From: Pelosinus fermentans DSM 17108
GTDB lineage: Bacteria > Bacillota > Negativicutes > DSM-13327
Direction: 5' to 3'
Assembly: GCF_000271485.2 (NCBI RefSeq)
Contig: NZ_AKVN02000001.1
Location: 4,718,501-4,782,500 of the forward strand
Length of the DNA: 64,000 nucleotides
The notes beneath the pieces are model-generated. The model was not told where the DNA came from, ran no database searches, and saw only the letters and a list, made by a program, of their open reading frames with translations. This document shows positions 45,331 through 55,019 of this stretch, one piece after another (position 1 is the stretch's first letter; each line of letters opens with the position of its first letter). The position numbers were made by a program, and so were the translations under genes.

Positions 45331-46212
45331 TTATGCTTCCATAGACTGTTTTTTCCCCTTAGCAACATACAAACCTGAAAATATTATAATAGCACCAATA
45401 AACTGCAGCCACCCAAAGCTCTCTCCGAGAAATAGGTAACTGATTGCAACAGCAAAGACTGGTGGCAGGTTATTATATAACGATGCCTTGGTGCTGCCTA
45501 ATATTCCTGTGCCCCATATCCATAGACAATTACCCAAGCATAGAGGAAAAAGGCCAGAATATAATATGCTGGCCCAACCTGGCCAGGGTACAGATTGCCA
45601 ATCAGTTGCCAGTACGGCGGGAAGTGATATTAATAGGAAGAGTCCAGTAGAAATTAGAAGTATATATGCGGTTATCTGATATGCCGAATAAGCATGTATC
45701 AGTAGACGAGAAAAGACGGTATAGTAGCCGTAACTCATTTGGGCGGCGAGTAACATCAGTGCCCCCGTAATATGTCTTTCGCTCAGACTGATTTCTTTAC
45801 CAGTACCAGCCACCATAATAACGATCCCCCCAATCGAGACCAGTATACCAACCATCGCCGCCTTACTAATACGCTCAAGTCGGTGAAAGTGGTTAATAAT
45901 GGCTACACTGACTGGCAAGCAGCCAAGAATGAGCGATGCGTTTCCTGCTGTTGTAATCTGCACACCTGCAGTAAAAAAAAGTTGAAAGAAGAAAAAACCC
46001 AGACTAGAAACGAGTAATACTTTCCAATCTTCTCGCCGCAGCGTTTGCCAGCTCCCTATGCGTCTTAGCACTCCCCAGCCAACTACCAACGCAACCAGCA
46101 TGCGAATTGCATTATAAGGCATAGGATCTACATACAGAAGACCAATTTTCATTGCCGGCGGATTTAACCCCCACAAAAAAGCAACAAAAGCTAAAATGAA
46201 ATGAACTTGCAT
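45331..46212 (-). CDS. EamA/DMT-superfamily metabolite exporter
   Basis: A 293-residue protein with ten membrane helices in two EamA repeats (about 5-135 and 150-285). I start at ATG 46212, following GGGGGTGG; the frame is open to 46353, but the extra 47 residues are charged and not family-like. The second repeat shows the typical YNNLPPVFAVAISYLFLGE. Family members export amino acids or related metabolites; the substrate is not predictable. It is a single-gene unit. Confidence 0.85.
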   Translation of the reverse strand: MQVHFILAFVAFLWGLNPPAMKIGLLYVDPMPYNAIRMLVALVVGWGVLRRIGSWQTLRREDWKVLLVSSLGFFFFQLFFTAGVQITTAGNASLILGCLPVSVAIINHFHRLERISKAAMVGILVSIGGIVIMVAGTGKEISLSERHITGALMLLAAQMSYGYYTVFSRLLIHAYSAYQITAYILLISTGLFLLISLPAVLATDWQSVPWPGWASILYSGLFPLCLGNCLWIWGTGILGSTKASLYNNLPPVFAVAISYLFLGESFGWLQFIGAIIIFSGLYVAKGKKQSMEA

Positions 46213-46574
46213 TCCTGCCACCCCCAATTTCTTTCCTTTGCAATATAGCACTATACTATTAACCTGATTATCTTGTGTTACTCTCCTTGTAGCTCTCCCC
46301 ACCCAAGCTTCGGAGGAACGATTCCCAGGATATGGCTTTGCGTATCGAGTCAAACGGCATTTTTTTATCCGTTATTATATCCTATAAGCGATACCTTTTA
46401 GTTAATACTATCAATTAATAATTAATTGGTCAAAATTTACATTTGGAAGTAATGTAAAGAGCAGGCTTATCACAATGGAAAGTTTGTTGAAGTTACGCCG
46501 GTGCGAATGCAGCACTGGGCGCATTCGACTATTTAATACGAAATTGATTTTGAAAAAAGCCGCAAGGAATATCA

Positions 46575-46637
46575 AAATAAAATGTACCCGATAGAGTAGA
46601 CAAAGAAAAAAATCTACTCTTCGGGTACATTTTATTT
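46575..46637. repeat. Inverted repeat (family C, degenerate copy)
   Basis: AAATAAAATGTACCCGA and GAGTAGA pair with TCTACTC and TCGGGTACATTTTATTT around an A-rich loop. It lies just behind the dcuC-like gene and could serve as its terminator. 46213-46574 shows no gene. Confidence 0.7.
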
Positions 46638-46658
46638 GAGTTAAAAGATTCGGCTGAA

Positions 46659-47918
46659 TTATTTGAATGAGAAAACAATCAAAACAGCAATAAGAGCAAG
46701 GAACATTCCTGGAGCGGTTCGCTTCGCAATCTCCATAGGATTTACACCAGCTATTGTTGCGCAAACAATGGTAGCACCCGCTACTGGAGACATCGTACGT
46801 CCAAAAGCTCCAGATAATGTAGCAAGTGAACCCATGTCAGTGATTTTAAAACCAAATTGTGCAGCATAAGGGGTAACTGAGCCATTGAAAGCGAGAGCAG
46901 CTGCATCACCCGAACCACTCAAAATTGCAAGTAAATATGGACCGAAGGAGGCTGCATATCTAGCTATATCCTGTGATTCCTTCATTTTTTCAATGAGCGC
47001 ACCAGTGAGTCCGATTGTCTCCATCCCTTGGGTGAATACAGCGGCTGCAATAATAATACCCACGATTTCACCATAAGACTCACCCATGCCTTTAAAAAAG
47101 CTTTTGGATATTTCTTGAGCATTCCCCAATGTCACGATAAATCCTAGTATAACCCCCATAATCATAGCTTGGGGAACTGTAACGACAGGAATAATACCAA
47201 CCATTTTGCTGCCCAACACCAACAATACAAGAGGAACGATAGGAACTAGCGCTTTTACAAAGTTAACTTTAAACTCTTGCTTATTGACAGCTACTTTTTC
47301 GGCACGCTCAGCACTAGGACCTTCTTTGCGCAAATAAGAAACAAAAGTTAGCATCGGTGCTGCAATAGCAAGTGCAATAAGCACAGATGAGGTATGACCA
47401 GCGATAACGGTCATCACATCAACATTAGCTAACTTAGCGACAAATGGATTGTGAACAAGACCAGGGCTCATTGTACTGCCAAATGTGCCGGACATGACAG
47501 CAGCGGCCGCCATAGCAGGGTGTACACCAGCTCCAATCAAAGTAGGTATTAACACGGCGCCAACTGCAGCGGCGCACCCCGCTGTACTCGGTAAAGCAAT
47601 ATTAAGCACCCAAGTCATTATTACTGCTCCTGGTATCAAAATAAATGTAAATCTTTTTAGCAAGCTAGTTAAGAAGTTTACCAGATGACTATCACAGCCA
47701 GTCAGTTTCATTACATAGGAAAAACCCATCACTGTACAGATCGTGGTTACAAGCCCTTCGTTCACCATTGCTTTGGCAAACGCATCTATGGCTACTAAAG
47801 GTTTGCCGACGACTAAAGCCATTGCCACACCTGCTACGAATAAAACCAACCTGGTTTCATAACGTTTGATGATAGCGAGGAATGTTAATAGTACAATTAA
47901 AATGCCAAGTAAAACCAT
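46659..47918 (-). CDS. dcuC: DcuC-family anaerobic C4-dicarboxylate transporter
   Basis: A 419-residue membrane protein with 11-12 helices, of the DcuC family. Family motifs include LPSTAGCAAAVGAVLIPTL and the repeated SGTFGSTMSPG (about 140-150) and SGAFGRTMSPVAGA (about 375). DcuC exchanges fumarate, succinate and related acids. Here it is the third gene behind glcD and glcF, so the acid imported may instead be lactate, glycolate or another hydroxyacid. GGGGGG precedes the ATG. Confidence 0.83.
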   Translation of the reverse strand: MVLLGILIVLLTFLAIIKRYETRLVLFVAGVAMALVVGKPLVAIDAFAKAMVNEGLVTTICTVMGFSYVMKLTGCDSHLVNFLTSLLKRFTFILIPGAVIMTWVLNIALPSTAGCAAAVGAVLIPTLIGAGVHPAMAAAAVMSGTFGSTMSPGLVHNPFVAKLANVDVMTVIAGHTSSVLIALAIAAPMLTFVSYLRKEGPSAERAEKVAVNKQEFKVNFVKALVPIVPLVLLVLGSKMVGIIPVVTVPQAMIMGVILGFIVTLGNAQEISKSFFKGMGESYGEIVGIIIAAAVFTQGMETIGLTGALIEKMKESQDIARYAASFGPYLLAILSGSGDAAALAFNGSVTPYAAQFGFKITDMGSLATLSGAFGRTMSPVAGATIVCATIAGVNPMEIAKRTAPGMFLALIAVLIVFSFK

Positions 47919-47969
47919 TCATTAACCCCCCTAAATTTTCTATTCTCATCGCCCTGAGCCGTAGTCATC

Positions 47970-49193
47970 TCAAATGACTTGGCTAATGTGCATTACCTTG
48001 AATTTTCCGCCACTTTGTGCTGCCGCCTTATTTAGCTGAACAAGACAGGTGGGACATTCGGAGACAACAATTTGCGCCCCAGAATTTTCAATATTAATGC
48101 GTTTCTTTGCTAAGATGGATGTTGCAATATCGGGATAATCCATATGGAAGGATCCAGCACCGCCACAGCAAGTATTGGCTCCTGCCATTTCTGTAAAGTT
48201 CCCGGTTGCTTTTAAAAGTTGGCGGGGCTGGTTTTTGATACCTTGCCCCCGTCCTAAGTGGCAGGGTTCATGAAATGTCAGTTTCGCATCAACACGGTGC
48301 TGAGGCTTATAGCCAACATGGACGAGATATTCACTGAGCCCCATAATTTTTTGACTGAAGGCAGCTGCCCGGTCTTTCCACACTGGATCATCAGCAAAAT
48401 AAGCGGCAATGTGCTTCAATGTACCGCTGCAGCTAGCACAATCACTAACAATCACATCCGATTTTTCAAATAAAACAATATTTTCTTTTGCCATCTCTAA
48501 AAAGTCAGTACGAAGTCCATGAGCAAGGTGGGGTAATCCACAGCATAGATTATCAATTCGTTCTGGCTCTGTTAGTGTACCTAAGATAGTAAGTGTCCCC
48601 TCTACTGCATCAGGGAACATCATGCTCATGCCGCAGCCTTTAAAATAGGCGACCTTGCTTTTATCAGATAGGGTAATAGGCGACAGGGGCGCAGCGCTGC
48701 CTAGAGCGGCAGGACCTACAAAGGATGCCAAATACTGCTTGCGTGTAAATTCTCTAGGTGCCATACCATGAGGGACCACAGTATTCATGCCGATCCGACG
48801 TAATACCTTAAGTGTCCCGGCAGATAATTTTACAAGGGTTCGATTCTTCATGAGGGCACCTAGTGCCTTATATTTAGCACCCGGACTGCCATTTTTATCG
48901 GCAAAATACTGTCGAAGGGCAATCATCGCCTCATCGGTTTTGACCTTGCTGGGACAATTATCTACACAGGTGCGGCACAAGAGACAAAAATTAATAATGT
49001 CGAGTACCTTAGTACTAGGTTTAACAACTCCTTGTATCAGTCCCCTGGCAATATTATTTTTGCCCCGGGCACTTGATGATTCCATATCTTTTGCGCCAAA
49101 TAGAGGGCATACGGTCAGACAAGTGCCACAACGGTCGCACTGACTCACAATATCTTCCACGTCTTTGAAGTATGATTTTATATCTGTATGCAT
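47970..49193 (-). CDS. glcF: Glycolate/D-lactate oxidase iron-sulfur subunit
   Basis: A 407-residue protein: two ferredoxin-type motifs (CDRCGTCLTVCP near residue 18, CLLCRTCVDNCP near 68) and two CCG domains (CCGLPHLAHG near 215, CCGGAGSFHMD near 335), the layout of GlcF and of LutA/HdrD-type subunits. It passes electrons from the flavoprotein GlcD to a quinone or to an electron-transfer protein. It follows glcD by 16 bases. The ribosome site is GAGGAG. Confidence 0.9.
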   Translation of the reverse strand: MHTDIKSYFKDVEDIVSQCDRCGTCLTVCPLFGAKDMESSSARGKNNIARGLIQGVVKPSTKVLDIINFCLLCRTCVDNCPSKVKTDEAMIALRQYFADKNGSPGAKYKALGALMKNRTLVKLSAGTLKVLRRIGMNTVVPHGMAPREFTRKQYLASFVGPAALGSAAPLSPITLSDKSKVAYFKGCGMSMMFPDAVEGTLTILGTLTEPERIDNLCCGLPHLAHGLRTDFLEMAKENIVLFEKSDVIVSDCASCSGTLKHIAAYFADDPVWKDRAAAFSQKIMGLSEYLVHVGYKPQHRVDAKLTFHEPCHLGRGQGIKNQPRQLLKATGNFTEMAGANTCCGGAGSFHMDYPDIATSILAKKRINIENSGAQIVVSECPTCLVQLNKAAAQSGGKFKVMHISQVI

Positions 49194-49209
49194 TATTACA
49201 AACTCCTCA

Positions 49210-50598
49210 CTACCAAATTTTATTTGGATTCAGAATGCCCTTAGGATCAAAGGATTGCTTAACCATTTGCAGCGCATTGACCCCTGCTTCCCCTAAAGCC
49301 TTAGTAATATGAGGCCGTTTCGTTATGCCAATACCGTGTTCACCGGATAACGTGCCACCTACAGAAAGAGCTGCCGAAAAAATCTCATTTACAGCATCAT
49401 GAACTCGTTGTTCTTCTCCGGGCTTAGACAGATCACAAAGTACAGAGGGATGGATGTTGCCATCGCCGGCATGCCCATAAACGGCAATTGTCAGGTTGTA
49501 TTTTTCTGCTATTTTGCGGATAAGACCAACGGTCTCAGGAAATGCATTCCGTGGTACTGAAATATCTTCGCCAAATCGATTGGGTGCCATAGCACCAATA
49601 GCTGAACTGAGTCCACGGCGTATGGACCAAATATCATCTACTTCTTGCTGGGAAGCCGCAATCCGAACTTCAAGTACCCTAAATTCATTGGCGATAGCTT
49701 GAATTTGCTTAGCCTGCTTCTCCAGATCGGCATTGGTCTCTCCGTCAATTTCCAGGATGACACAGGCTTCTATGGACGAATCAATCTCAAGTTTACGGTG
49801 TCTGGCTACTGCTTGGATACTGATTTTATCCATTAATTCTGCAGCCGCTGGTACCACTCCGGATATCAGCATTTTATGAATGGTCTTACAAGCATTATCC
49901 AGGGAAGGAAACATTAATTGCAGGGTATTTCGTGCTTTGGGCATCGGAATTAAGCGCAGCAGCACCTTGGTAATAACACATAAGGTACCTTCTGATCCAG
50001 TGAATAATTGGGTAAGATTATAGCCAGTTACGTTTTTGATTGCTTTGCCGCCGGTATTAATAATGCTGCCGTCAGCTAATACGACCTCAAGTCCCATGAC
50101 ATAATTACTGGTCACCCCATACTTGACCGCCCTCATGCCACCAGCATTTTCCCCCACATTTCCACCAATGGTTGCATACTTCCAACTAGCCGGGTCTGGA
50201 GGAAAAAACAAGCCTCTTTCAGCACAAAAATTATAAACGTCAATGGTACGTACGCCAGCTTCCACTGTAATCATCATATTTCCTTCGTCAAATTCGATGA
50301 TTTTTGTCATGCGATGGAGTGCTAAGGAAATACCACCGCAGACAGGGATGCTGCCACCAGTGCGGCCACTAGCCGTGCCGCGAGGTGTTACAGGAATACC
50401 ATATTCATTGGCAATCGCCATTACTGCGGATATCTCTTCCGTAGTGCTGGGAATGACTACAAGATCGGGAATATTCTCTGGCGACATTGGAACAAAGGAT
50501 GAGTCATAAGAATAGCCAAAACACTCCTCTGTAGAATCAATCGCATTTTCCAAACCAACAATATTACGAATTTTCCTTTTGATTTCATTTGCTATCAT
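49210..50598 (-). CDS. glcD: FAD-linked glycolate/D-lactate dehydrogenase subunit
   Basis: A 462-residue flavoprotein of the GlcD/VAO family: FAD-binding domain (about 35-215; PRGTASGRTGGSIPV, TIGGNVGENAGGMRAVKYG) and C-terminal FAD-oxidase domain (about 220-462) ending in GTLSGEHGIGITKR…DPKGILNPNKIW. It oxidises D-lactate, glycolate or a similar 2-hydroxyacid to the 2-oxo acid. With glcF and the dcuC-like gene it forms an operon; no glcE homologue or electron-transfer flavoprotein genes are present. The LarA-like racemase at 2366 is too distant to link directly. Confidence 0.9.
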   Translation of the reverse strand: MIANEIKRKIRNIVGLENAIDSTEECFGYSYDSSFVPMSPENIPDLVVIPSTTEEISAVMAIANEYGIPVTPRGTASGRTGGSIPVCGGISLALHRMTKIIEFDEGNMMITVEAGVRTIDVYNFCAERGLFFPPDPASWKYATIGGNVGENAGGMRAVKYGVTSNYVMGLEVVLADGSIINTGGKAIKNVTGYNLTQLFTGSEGTLCVITKVLLRLIPMPKARNTLQLMFPSLDNACKTIHKMLISGVVPAAAELMDKISIQAVARHRKLEIDSSIEACVILEIDGETNADLEKQAKQIQAIANEFRVLEVRIAASQQEVDDIWSIRRGLSSAIGAMAPNRFGEDISVPRNAFPETVGLIRKIAEKYNLTIAVYGHAGDGNIHPSVLCDLSKPGEEQRVHDAVNEIFSAALSVGGTLSGEHGIGITKRPHITKALGEAGVNALQMVKQSFDPKGILNPNKIW

Positions 50599-50784
50599 TC
50601 AATCTACCTCCTAAATAATTCATAAAATTCAAATTATTTATTTTGTATTTCGTGTACCTAAATAAACACTATCATGTAGGATTATTAAAGGGAAATATAT
50701 TATAGCAATGAGTTAATAACTTGTGCCTATAGTAGTTATAATCGATTTGAATTCGTACGAATTATACTTTATTCAATACATGCA

Positions 50785-50813
50785 AAAAAGTCCGCGAAAT
50801 TTGCGGACTTTTT
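50785..50813 (-). terminator. Intrinsic terminator of the LysR gene
   Basis: AAAAAGTCCGC pairs with GCGGACTTTTT around AAATTT; on the minus strand it ends in six T residues. The glcD promoter must lie in 50599-50784. Confidence 0.85.
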
Positions 50814-50870
50814 ATTTTAGCAGCAGAATTTATAAATTTTAAAGGATGCATCAGTATTTTTCTTATGTAT

Positions 50871-51776
50871 TTACTTTGTAACATCATCAATACATGCTTT
50901 CAGTTTGTATTGCTCCTTAAGAAATTTTATAAATGCCATGGATGCATTTGACAAATATTTATCCTTTTTCCAAGCTAAGCCAATATCAAATGTAATAGGT
51001 TCATGTAATGGAACAACGGCGATTTGAGGATCATCCCGAACGACCATGGTCATCAGCAGAGAAATCCCCGAGCCATTGGCAATTAAATTCTTTATTGTTT
51101 TAATTTGGTTGGAAGAAAGTATCGTATTAGGCATGAAATGTTGACGCAAACACCTGCTGATGACAATTTGATGCTGATAAGATCTTTCTTTTAGTAAGAT
51201 AAACTGTTCGTTTTTCAGTTGATCAAATCTCACCGATTTCTGCTGTCCCAGGGGATGATCGGGATGCATGCACAAGACAAGTTCTTCTTGGGTGATAACC
51301 AAGGTATTGAGGGTTTCAGAACTTTCAGGAAGAATGATGATCGCCAAATCAAGTTCATCTTTTTCTAGTTTAGAAGCAGCTTCTAAGGAGGATGTCTCCT
51401 CAAAAGCAATCAGTTGTAAATCGGGATAGGCATGTTTAAAGCCTGAGAAAATATCAGGAAATAAGTAGGATTCAATCATCGGCGGAACACCTAACTTGAC
51501 CGTGCCTTTTCGCCACGTCTTAAAGTCTTTTGCTTCCTGAATAGCTTGTTGACAGTCATCGAGAATCTTTTCCATTCGCGTAAGAAAAGCCTCCCCTTCC
51601 GTCGTAAGAACAGCTTTCTTTTTACTCCTGTCAAAAAGCTGGACATCAATTTCTTCCTCCAGCTTGCGAATAGCCTGGGTGATTGAAGGCTGAGAAATAT
51701 GTAATTGCTCTGCTGCTCTGGTAAAACTATGTAGCTTTCCTACCATGCAAAAATATTCAATTTGTCTTAATTCCAT
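50871..51776 (-). CDS. LysR-family regulator
   Basis: A 301-residue LysR protein: HTH at about 1-60 (IEYFCMVGKLHSFTRAAEQLHISQPSITQAI is the canonical region, quoted in part) and an effector domain at about 92-290. The ATG at 51776 has GGAGG ten bases upstream; the frame is open to 51830 without a ribosome site. It precedes the glcD-glcF-dcuC operon on the same strand, separated by a terminator. It probably regulates that operon, though LysR genes are more often divergent from their targets. Confidence 0.85.
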   Translation of the reverse strand: MELRQIEYFCMVGKLHSFTRAAEQLHISQPSITQAIRKLEEEIDVQLFDRSKKKAVLTTEGEAFLTRMEKILDDCQQAIQEAKDFKTWRKGTVKLGVPPMIESYLFPDIFSGFKHAYPDLQLIAFEETSSLEAASKLEKDELDLAIIILPESSETLNTLVITQEELVLCMHPDHPLGQQKSVRFDQLKNEQFILLKERSYQHQIVISRCLRQHFMPNTILSSNQIKTIKNLIANGSGISLLMTMVVRDDPQIAVVPLHEPITFDIGLAWKKDKYLSNASMAFIKFLKEQYKLKACIDDVTK

Positions 51777-51970
51777 ATGCAAAAAACCTCCATAACGTCC
51801 AGCATAACACAGGTACAAAACTAACTTCATAAAGTTAACGTATCGATTAACATATATCCAACTCTAATCATTATTGAATAGGCTGTATATGAACTTCTTC
51901 ACTCTATGAACTAATTCCTTGTAGAAATTTACTGATCTGCCTAACCGGCCCAGACATTACACAGACAGCA

Positions 51971-52010
51971 AAAAGGCCGTAGTAAAACTAACGTTTCACC
52001 ACGGCCTTTT
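51971..52010. terminator. Bidirectional terminator
   Basis: AAAAGGCCGTaGT pairs with ACcACGGCCTTTT. It closes the transcript of the stalk-domain gene on the minus strand. Confidence 0.8.
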
Positions 52011-52048
52011 GACAATCAGTATAACTTCATAGGATTAGTATTGTAAAG

Positions 52049-52903
52049 TTACTTAGTTACTTGTACTTCATTCGTATCGATATTAACTCTTACATTTTTG
52101 CTGACTAATGGTGAAGCAGAAGAATCAATCGCTACAACATAGACCCATCGATCCGAAACACTTAAATTGTTAACCGGGCTGTATGTCTCAATTGCTCCAA
52201 CTTTAGAATAGGATTCTCCGTAGATATAGTTGGGATTACCAATTTTTTTCGTAATGTTATTTTCTTTTACATACAAGTTACCGCTTTGGTTATTCCAAGA
52301 ACGATCTAAAATAACTGTTACATTATCAAAAACTTGAGAATACACTTTTGCATCTGCTGGAATTGTTGCTGAGCTTGCTTTAGTAGCTTTAGAGTTAATG
52401 ATTAACCCTTTATTGGCATCAAAACTAAATGTCAAATTGAATTCATCAACTCCATATCGCATTAATGGGGCATAAGTGATGTCGCGAAATACCAGTAGAG
52501 GCAGGGTTTCATTTTTGTTGTTAATTACTTTTCCATTAACACTGGTTTTAAGTTCAGAGATAACAGCATCTTCCAGTGCAGAGTTAATATATCGATTGTT
52601 AGGATTATAGGAAAGCTGCATACTGTTCTTAGTTATTTGTAGACCATTGTCCAAACTCCAATCCGTTTCCAGTCCGAGAAAACGGCTGTCGTTGTAAGTC
52701 ATAGGTAAATAGGTGGTATCTTTGTAAACGATAACAGGATACAGTCTTGTATTATTATCAATAGCAACATCATTCGCGGTAATTTTAAAAGTCGGCAAAT
52801 TCACTTTTACAGATTGTTGAGCGAATACGCTAGGTACCGCTAAACCGGTTAATAACGTTACGCTAAATGCAGCCATTATAGTTTTCTTTAAATAATTCTT
52901 CAT
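52049..52903 (-). CDS. Secreted protein with copper-amine-oxidase-N (stalk) domains
   Basis: A 284-residue exported protein. ATG at 52903 follows AGAGGTG; the frame is open to 52999 without support. Signal peptide: KNYLKKTIMAAFSVTLL…VFAQQ. Two stalk-type repeats follow (NNTRLYPVIVYKDTTYLPM near 55 and KNETLPLLVFRDITYAPLM near 137), each a beta-hairpin typical of copper amine oxidase N-terminal-like domains in Firmicute surface proteins. The last third is beta-rich and unmatched. It is likely a surface or periplasmic binding module; no enzyme domain is attached. Confidence 0.75.
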   Translation of the reverse strand: MKNYLKKTIMAAFSVTLLTGLAVPSVFAQQSVKVNLPTFKITANDVAIDNNTRLYPVIVYKDTTYLPMTYNDSRFLGLETDWSLDNGLQITKNSMQLSYNPNNRYINSALEDAVISELKTSVNGKVINNKNETLPLLVFRDITYAPLMRYGVDEFNLTFSFDANKGLIINSKATKASSATIPADAKVYSQVFDNVTVILDRSWNNQSGNLYVKENNITKKIGNPNYIYGESYSKVGAIETYSPVNNLSVSDRWVYVVAIDSSASPLVSKNVRVNIDTNEVQVTK

Positions 52904-53505
52904 AAGAACACCTCTTTTTTTTATTTTCCCACTTATAACTCTTACAGCCAACTTATGGCTCCCACTGACCGCCTGCTTTCTGTACATACATGACTTCAAG
53001 TAGCTTTCAGCCTAACTTAGTATGACTTCTTTCCTCCTCCATCTTATCTCTTTTCATCGAAAAACTAAGATTATTAATCTTTCAGCCATCTTCATGAAAA
53101 TTTCTCTACCGGTATTGATTACTCTATCTTGGTACCTGTCTCTATTGTAAATCATGAATTCATTTACTTATCTAACTATGCAATAAATGTGCCAACACAC
53201 TAATATGTTCATAAAACCAGCCCCAGCTTGAAGCAGCTGAAAAGATGAATCATGCTGTTCAAAAGAACGTTGACCGTTTACGTATTACGAAAACGCAACA
53301 AGTGTACCTAATCGTTCAGCACTTCATACGATCTACTGAGCGAGCGCCATATTCGTTCCAAACTAAAGTCTTTCCATAAAGAAATAGCAGACTACCGCCT
53401 ATTTGAGGCTGCAGTCTGCTATTTTAATATTTTAAAATTTACAGTTTAACCCGAAACTCCGAGTATGACGGCCAGGAATTCCTCAACAACATCTCACATT
53501 CCTTA
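52904..53505. other. Gene-free stretch with a family B hairpin
   Basis: This 600-base gap holds the promoter side of the stalk-domain gene. A plus-strand open stretch at about 53215-53380 (ATG inside, about 50 codons, ending TKVFP) reads like protein but has no ribosome site or recognised family and may be a remnant. The hairpin at 53382-53424 (AAATAGCAGACT pairing with AGTCTGCTATTT) belongs to the same family as 21683-21733 and probably terminates the decarboxylase-like gene. Confidence 0.45.
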
Positions 53506-54312
53506 TTATCCCAAATCATATGAACACAAATCCCGAAGATGAATCAGATCATCAACAGTAAGTGCAAAAGGAAAACGATATCCGGCAATAACCGCTGTCG
53601 GTCGCAAGTCCGGAAGCTCTATATAAGGATGATCGAAAATCTCCATTTTGGCCTCCCCTTTCCAGATGTGAGATACCATGATATCACGTGATTTAAGTTG
53701 TACAAGTTCATTCACTGCTGCTTTCCCATGTTTACCTGCAGCAAGTTCTGGAAAATATCGTACATTAACAGCTTTTGCAAAATTAGGCGAAGGAAGAGAA
53801 TCCGTCAATTCGCATAAAGTAACTTGCGCTTCGATCAAACGACGGTCTTTAGCGGATAAAGTAGCACCAAACTTCCCACCTGGGCCTACAACAGGATTTG
53901 CTTTTGATGGCAGATCATAGGCCCGCGTAATCCATGTTGACCCCATTTGTTTAGGCCACCCCTGAATAAGACCCCGCATTAGGGAAACATCCTGGTCAAC
54001 CCATATAAATGGGCAGTAAGATACAGGTGCTCCCTCAAATTGGGCAGATAATAAAATAATCGTTTCATGATATTGACTACGAACAGGATCTAAATACTCT
54101 TCATCATTTTCACTGGAGTACTGCCATTCAATAAAATATGCTGCGCAGCGGCTTGATGCTAACTCAAGACCCTCAGGCAAAAACGCTGCAGCAGCTATTG
54201 CATTTACCTCATACTCAACTGCAAGTGCATTGCCCACATAATGCCATGGCGGTTTTGGTGCAAGACTTGATGTGCCTCGTGGCGTCCGTGGAAGTGTATA
54301 TCCTTTAAGCAT
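53506..54312 (-). CDS. Acetoacetate decarboxylase-family protein
   Basis: A 268-residue soluble protein of the acetoacetate decarboxylase superfamily. LIQGWPKQMGSTWITRAYDLP (about 113-132; quoted in two parts by position) contains the Lys at GWPK that forms the Schiff base in this family; the second Lys of the classical KK pair is Gln here. AGGAGG precedes the ATG. It follows a DUF2000 gene by 43 bases. Because the Lys pair is altered, it may be a hydratase-aldolase or a different decarboxylase rather than true acetoacetate decarboxylase. Confidence 0.78.
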   Translation of the reverse strand: MLKGYTLPRTPRGTSSLAPKPPWHYVGNALAVEYEVNAIAAAAFLPEGLELASSRCAAYFIEWQYSSENDEEYLDPVRSQYHETIILLSAQFEGAPVSYCPFIWVDQDVSLMRGLIQGWPKQMGSTWITRAYDLPSKANPVVGPGGKFGATLSAKDRRLIEAQVTLCELTDSLPSPNFAKAVNVRYFPELAAGKHGKAAVNELVQLKSRDIMVSHIWKGEAKMEIFDHPYIELPDLRPTAVIAGYRFPFALTVDDLIHLRDLCSYDLG

Positions 54313-54355
54313 TATATTACCTCCTCATTCCATAGATTTATTCTCTTTATGCTTG

Positions 54356-54766
54356 TTATCGCAATAAGCCCAAATTTCCCGTTAGTTTATTTACTTTTTT
54401 CTTCGGGCCGTACAAGCAAATACCTAAATAGTAGATGTCCGAACTTGGCAAACAGGAAAGTGTTCTGCTATAGTCTTCATACTCCAAGCATTTTTGAGCA
54501 AGCTCGCTGAAATCTATAACAGTTACCTCCGAATGAGAACTGTCAAACATTAAATCCCGAATATCTTTAATCTGCTGTCTACTACCACCTAAAACAGGAA
54601 TTGTTTGGGCAGTGATTCCAATATGTATGTTGCCATTAGCATCTTGTATATCGCATCCTACAATGTCCTGTTGAAACATATTACTCAGACTAATTCCCAG
54701 CACTGCAGCGGTATTGGCTACTAGTCCGATCGGAAGTTCTTTATTGATAACCATGACGATCTTCAC
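54356..54766 (-). CDS. DUF2000-family protein
   Basis: A 136-residue protein with a peptidyl-tRNA-hydrolase-2-like fold: VMVINKELPIGLVANTAAVLG and the central strand GCDIQDANGNIHIGIT are typical of DUF2000. The start is GTG at 54766, six bases after GGGGGG. The function is unknown. It precedes the decarboxylase-like gene in the same operon. Confidence 0.78.
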   Translation of the reverse strand: MKIVMVINKELPIGLVANTAAVLGISLSNMFQQDIVGCDIQDANGNIHIGITAQTIPVLGGSRQQIKDIRDLMFDSSHSEVTVIDFSELAQKCLEYEDYSRTLSCLPSSDIYYLGICLYGPKKKVNKLTGNLGLLR

Positions 54767-54833
54767 TATATTCCCCCCTTCTTTCCATTTATTTTAGCAA
54801 CCTAAGCCCACAATGTATTGTAAAAAATTGACG

Positions 54834-54885
54834 TAAGAAATAGCAGCCTGCCTCCCTATTGCAGATGGCAAACTGCTATTTCTTA
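54834..54885. terminator. Hairpin (family B)
   Basis: TAAGAAATAGCAG pairs with CTGCTATTTCTTA, with a partly paired interior. It lies upstream of the DUF2000 gene and behind the spoVR remnant. Confidence 0.65.
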
Positions 54886-55019
54886 CTAATTATTGATTTT
54901 GAAACCACATTCATGCTGTCCTCTATTATACGCAATATCAATTTACATGGGATAAAATGATTTTGAAATGTTGTATAGGCAATTTCTTCAATCTTAATCA
55001 TCTAATTCTGGGTGCAAGA

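Noticed and set aside
46411-46764. 117-codon minus-strand frame behind the dcuC-like gene
   Set aside because: It overlaps the end of dcuC in another frame and spans the family C inverted repeat; the Cys-rich start is a shadow of the transporter code.
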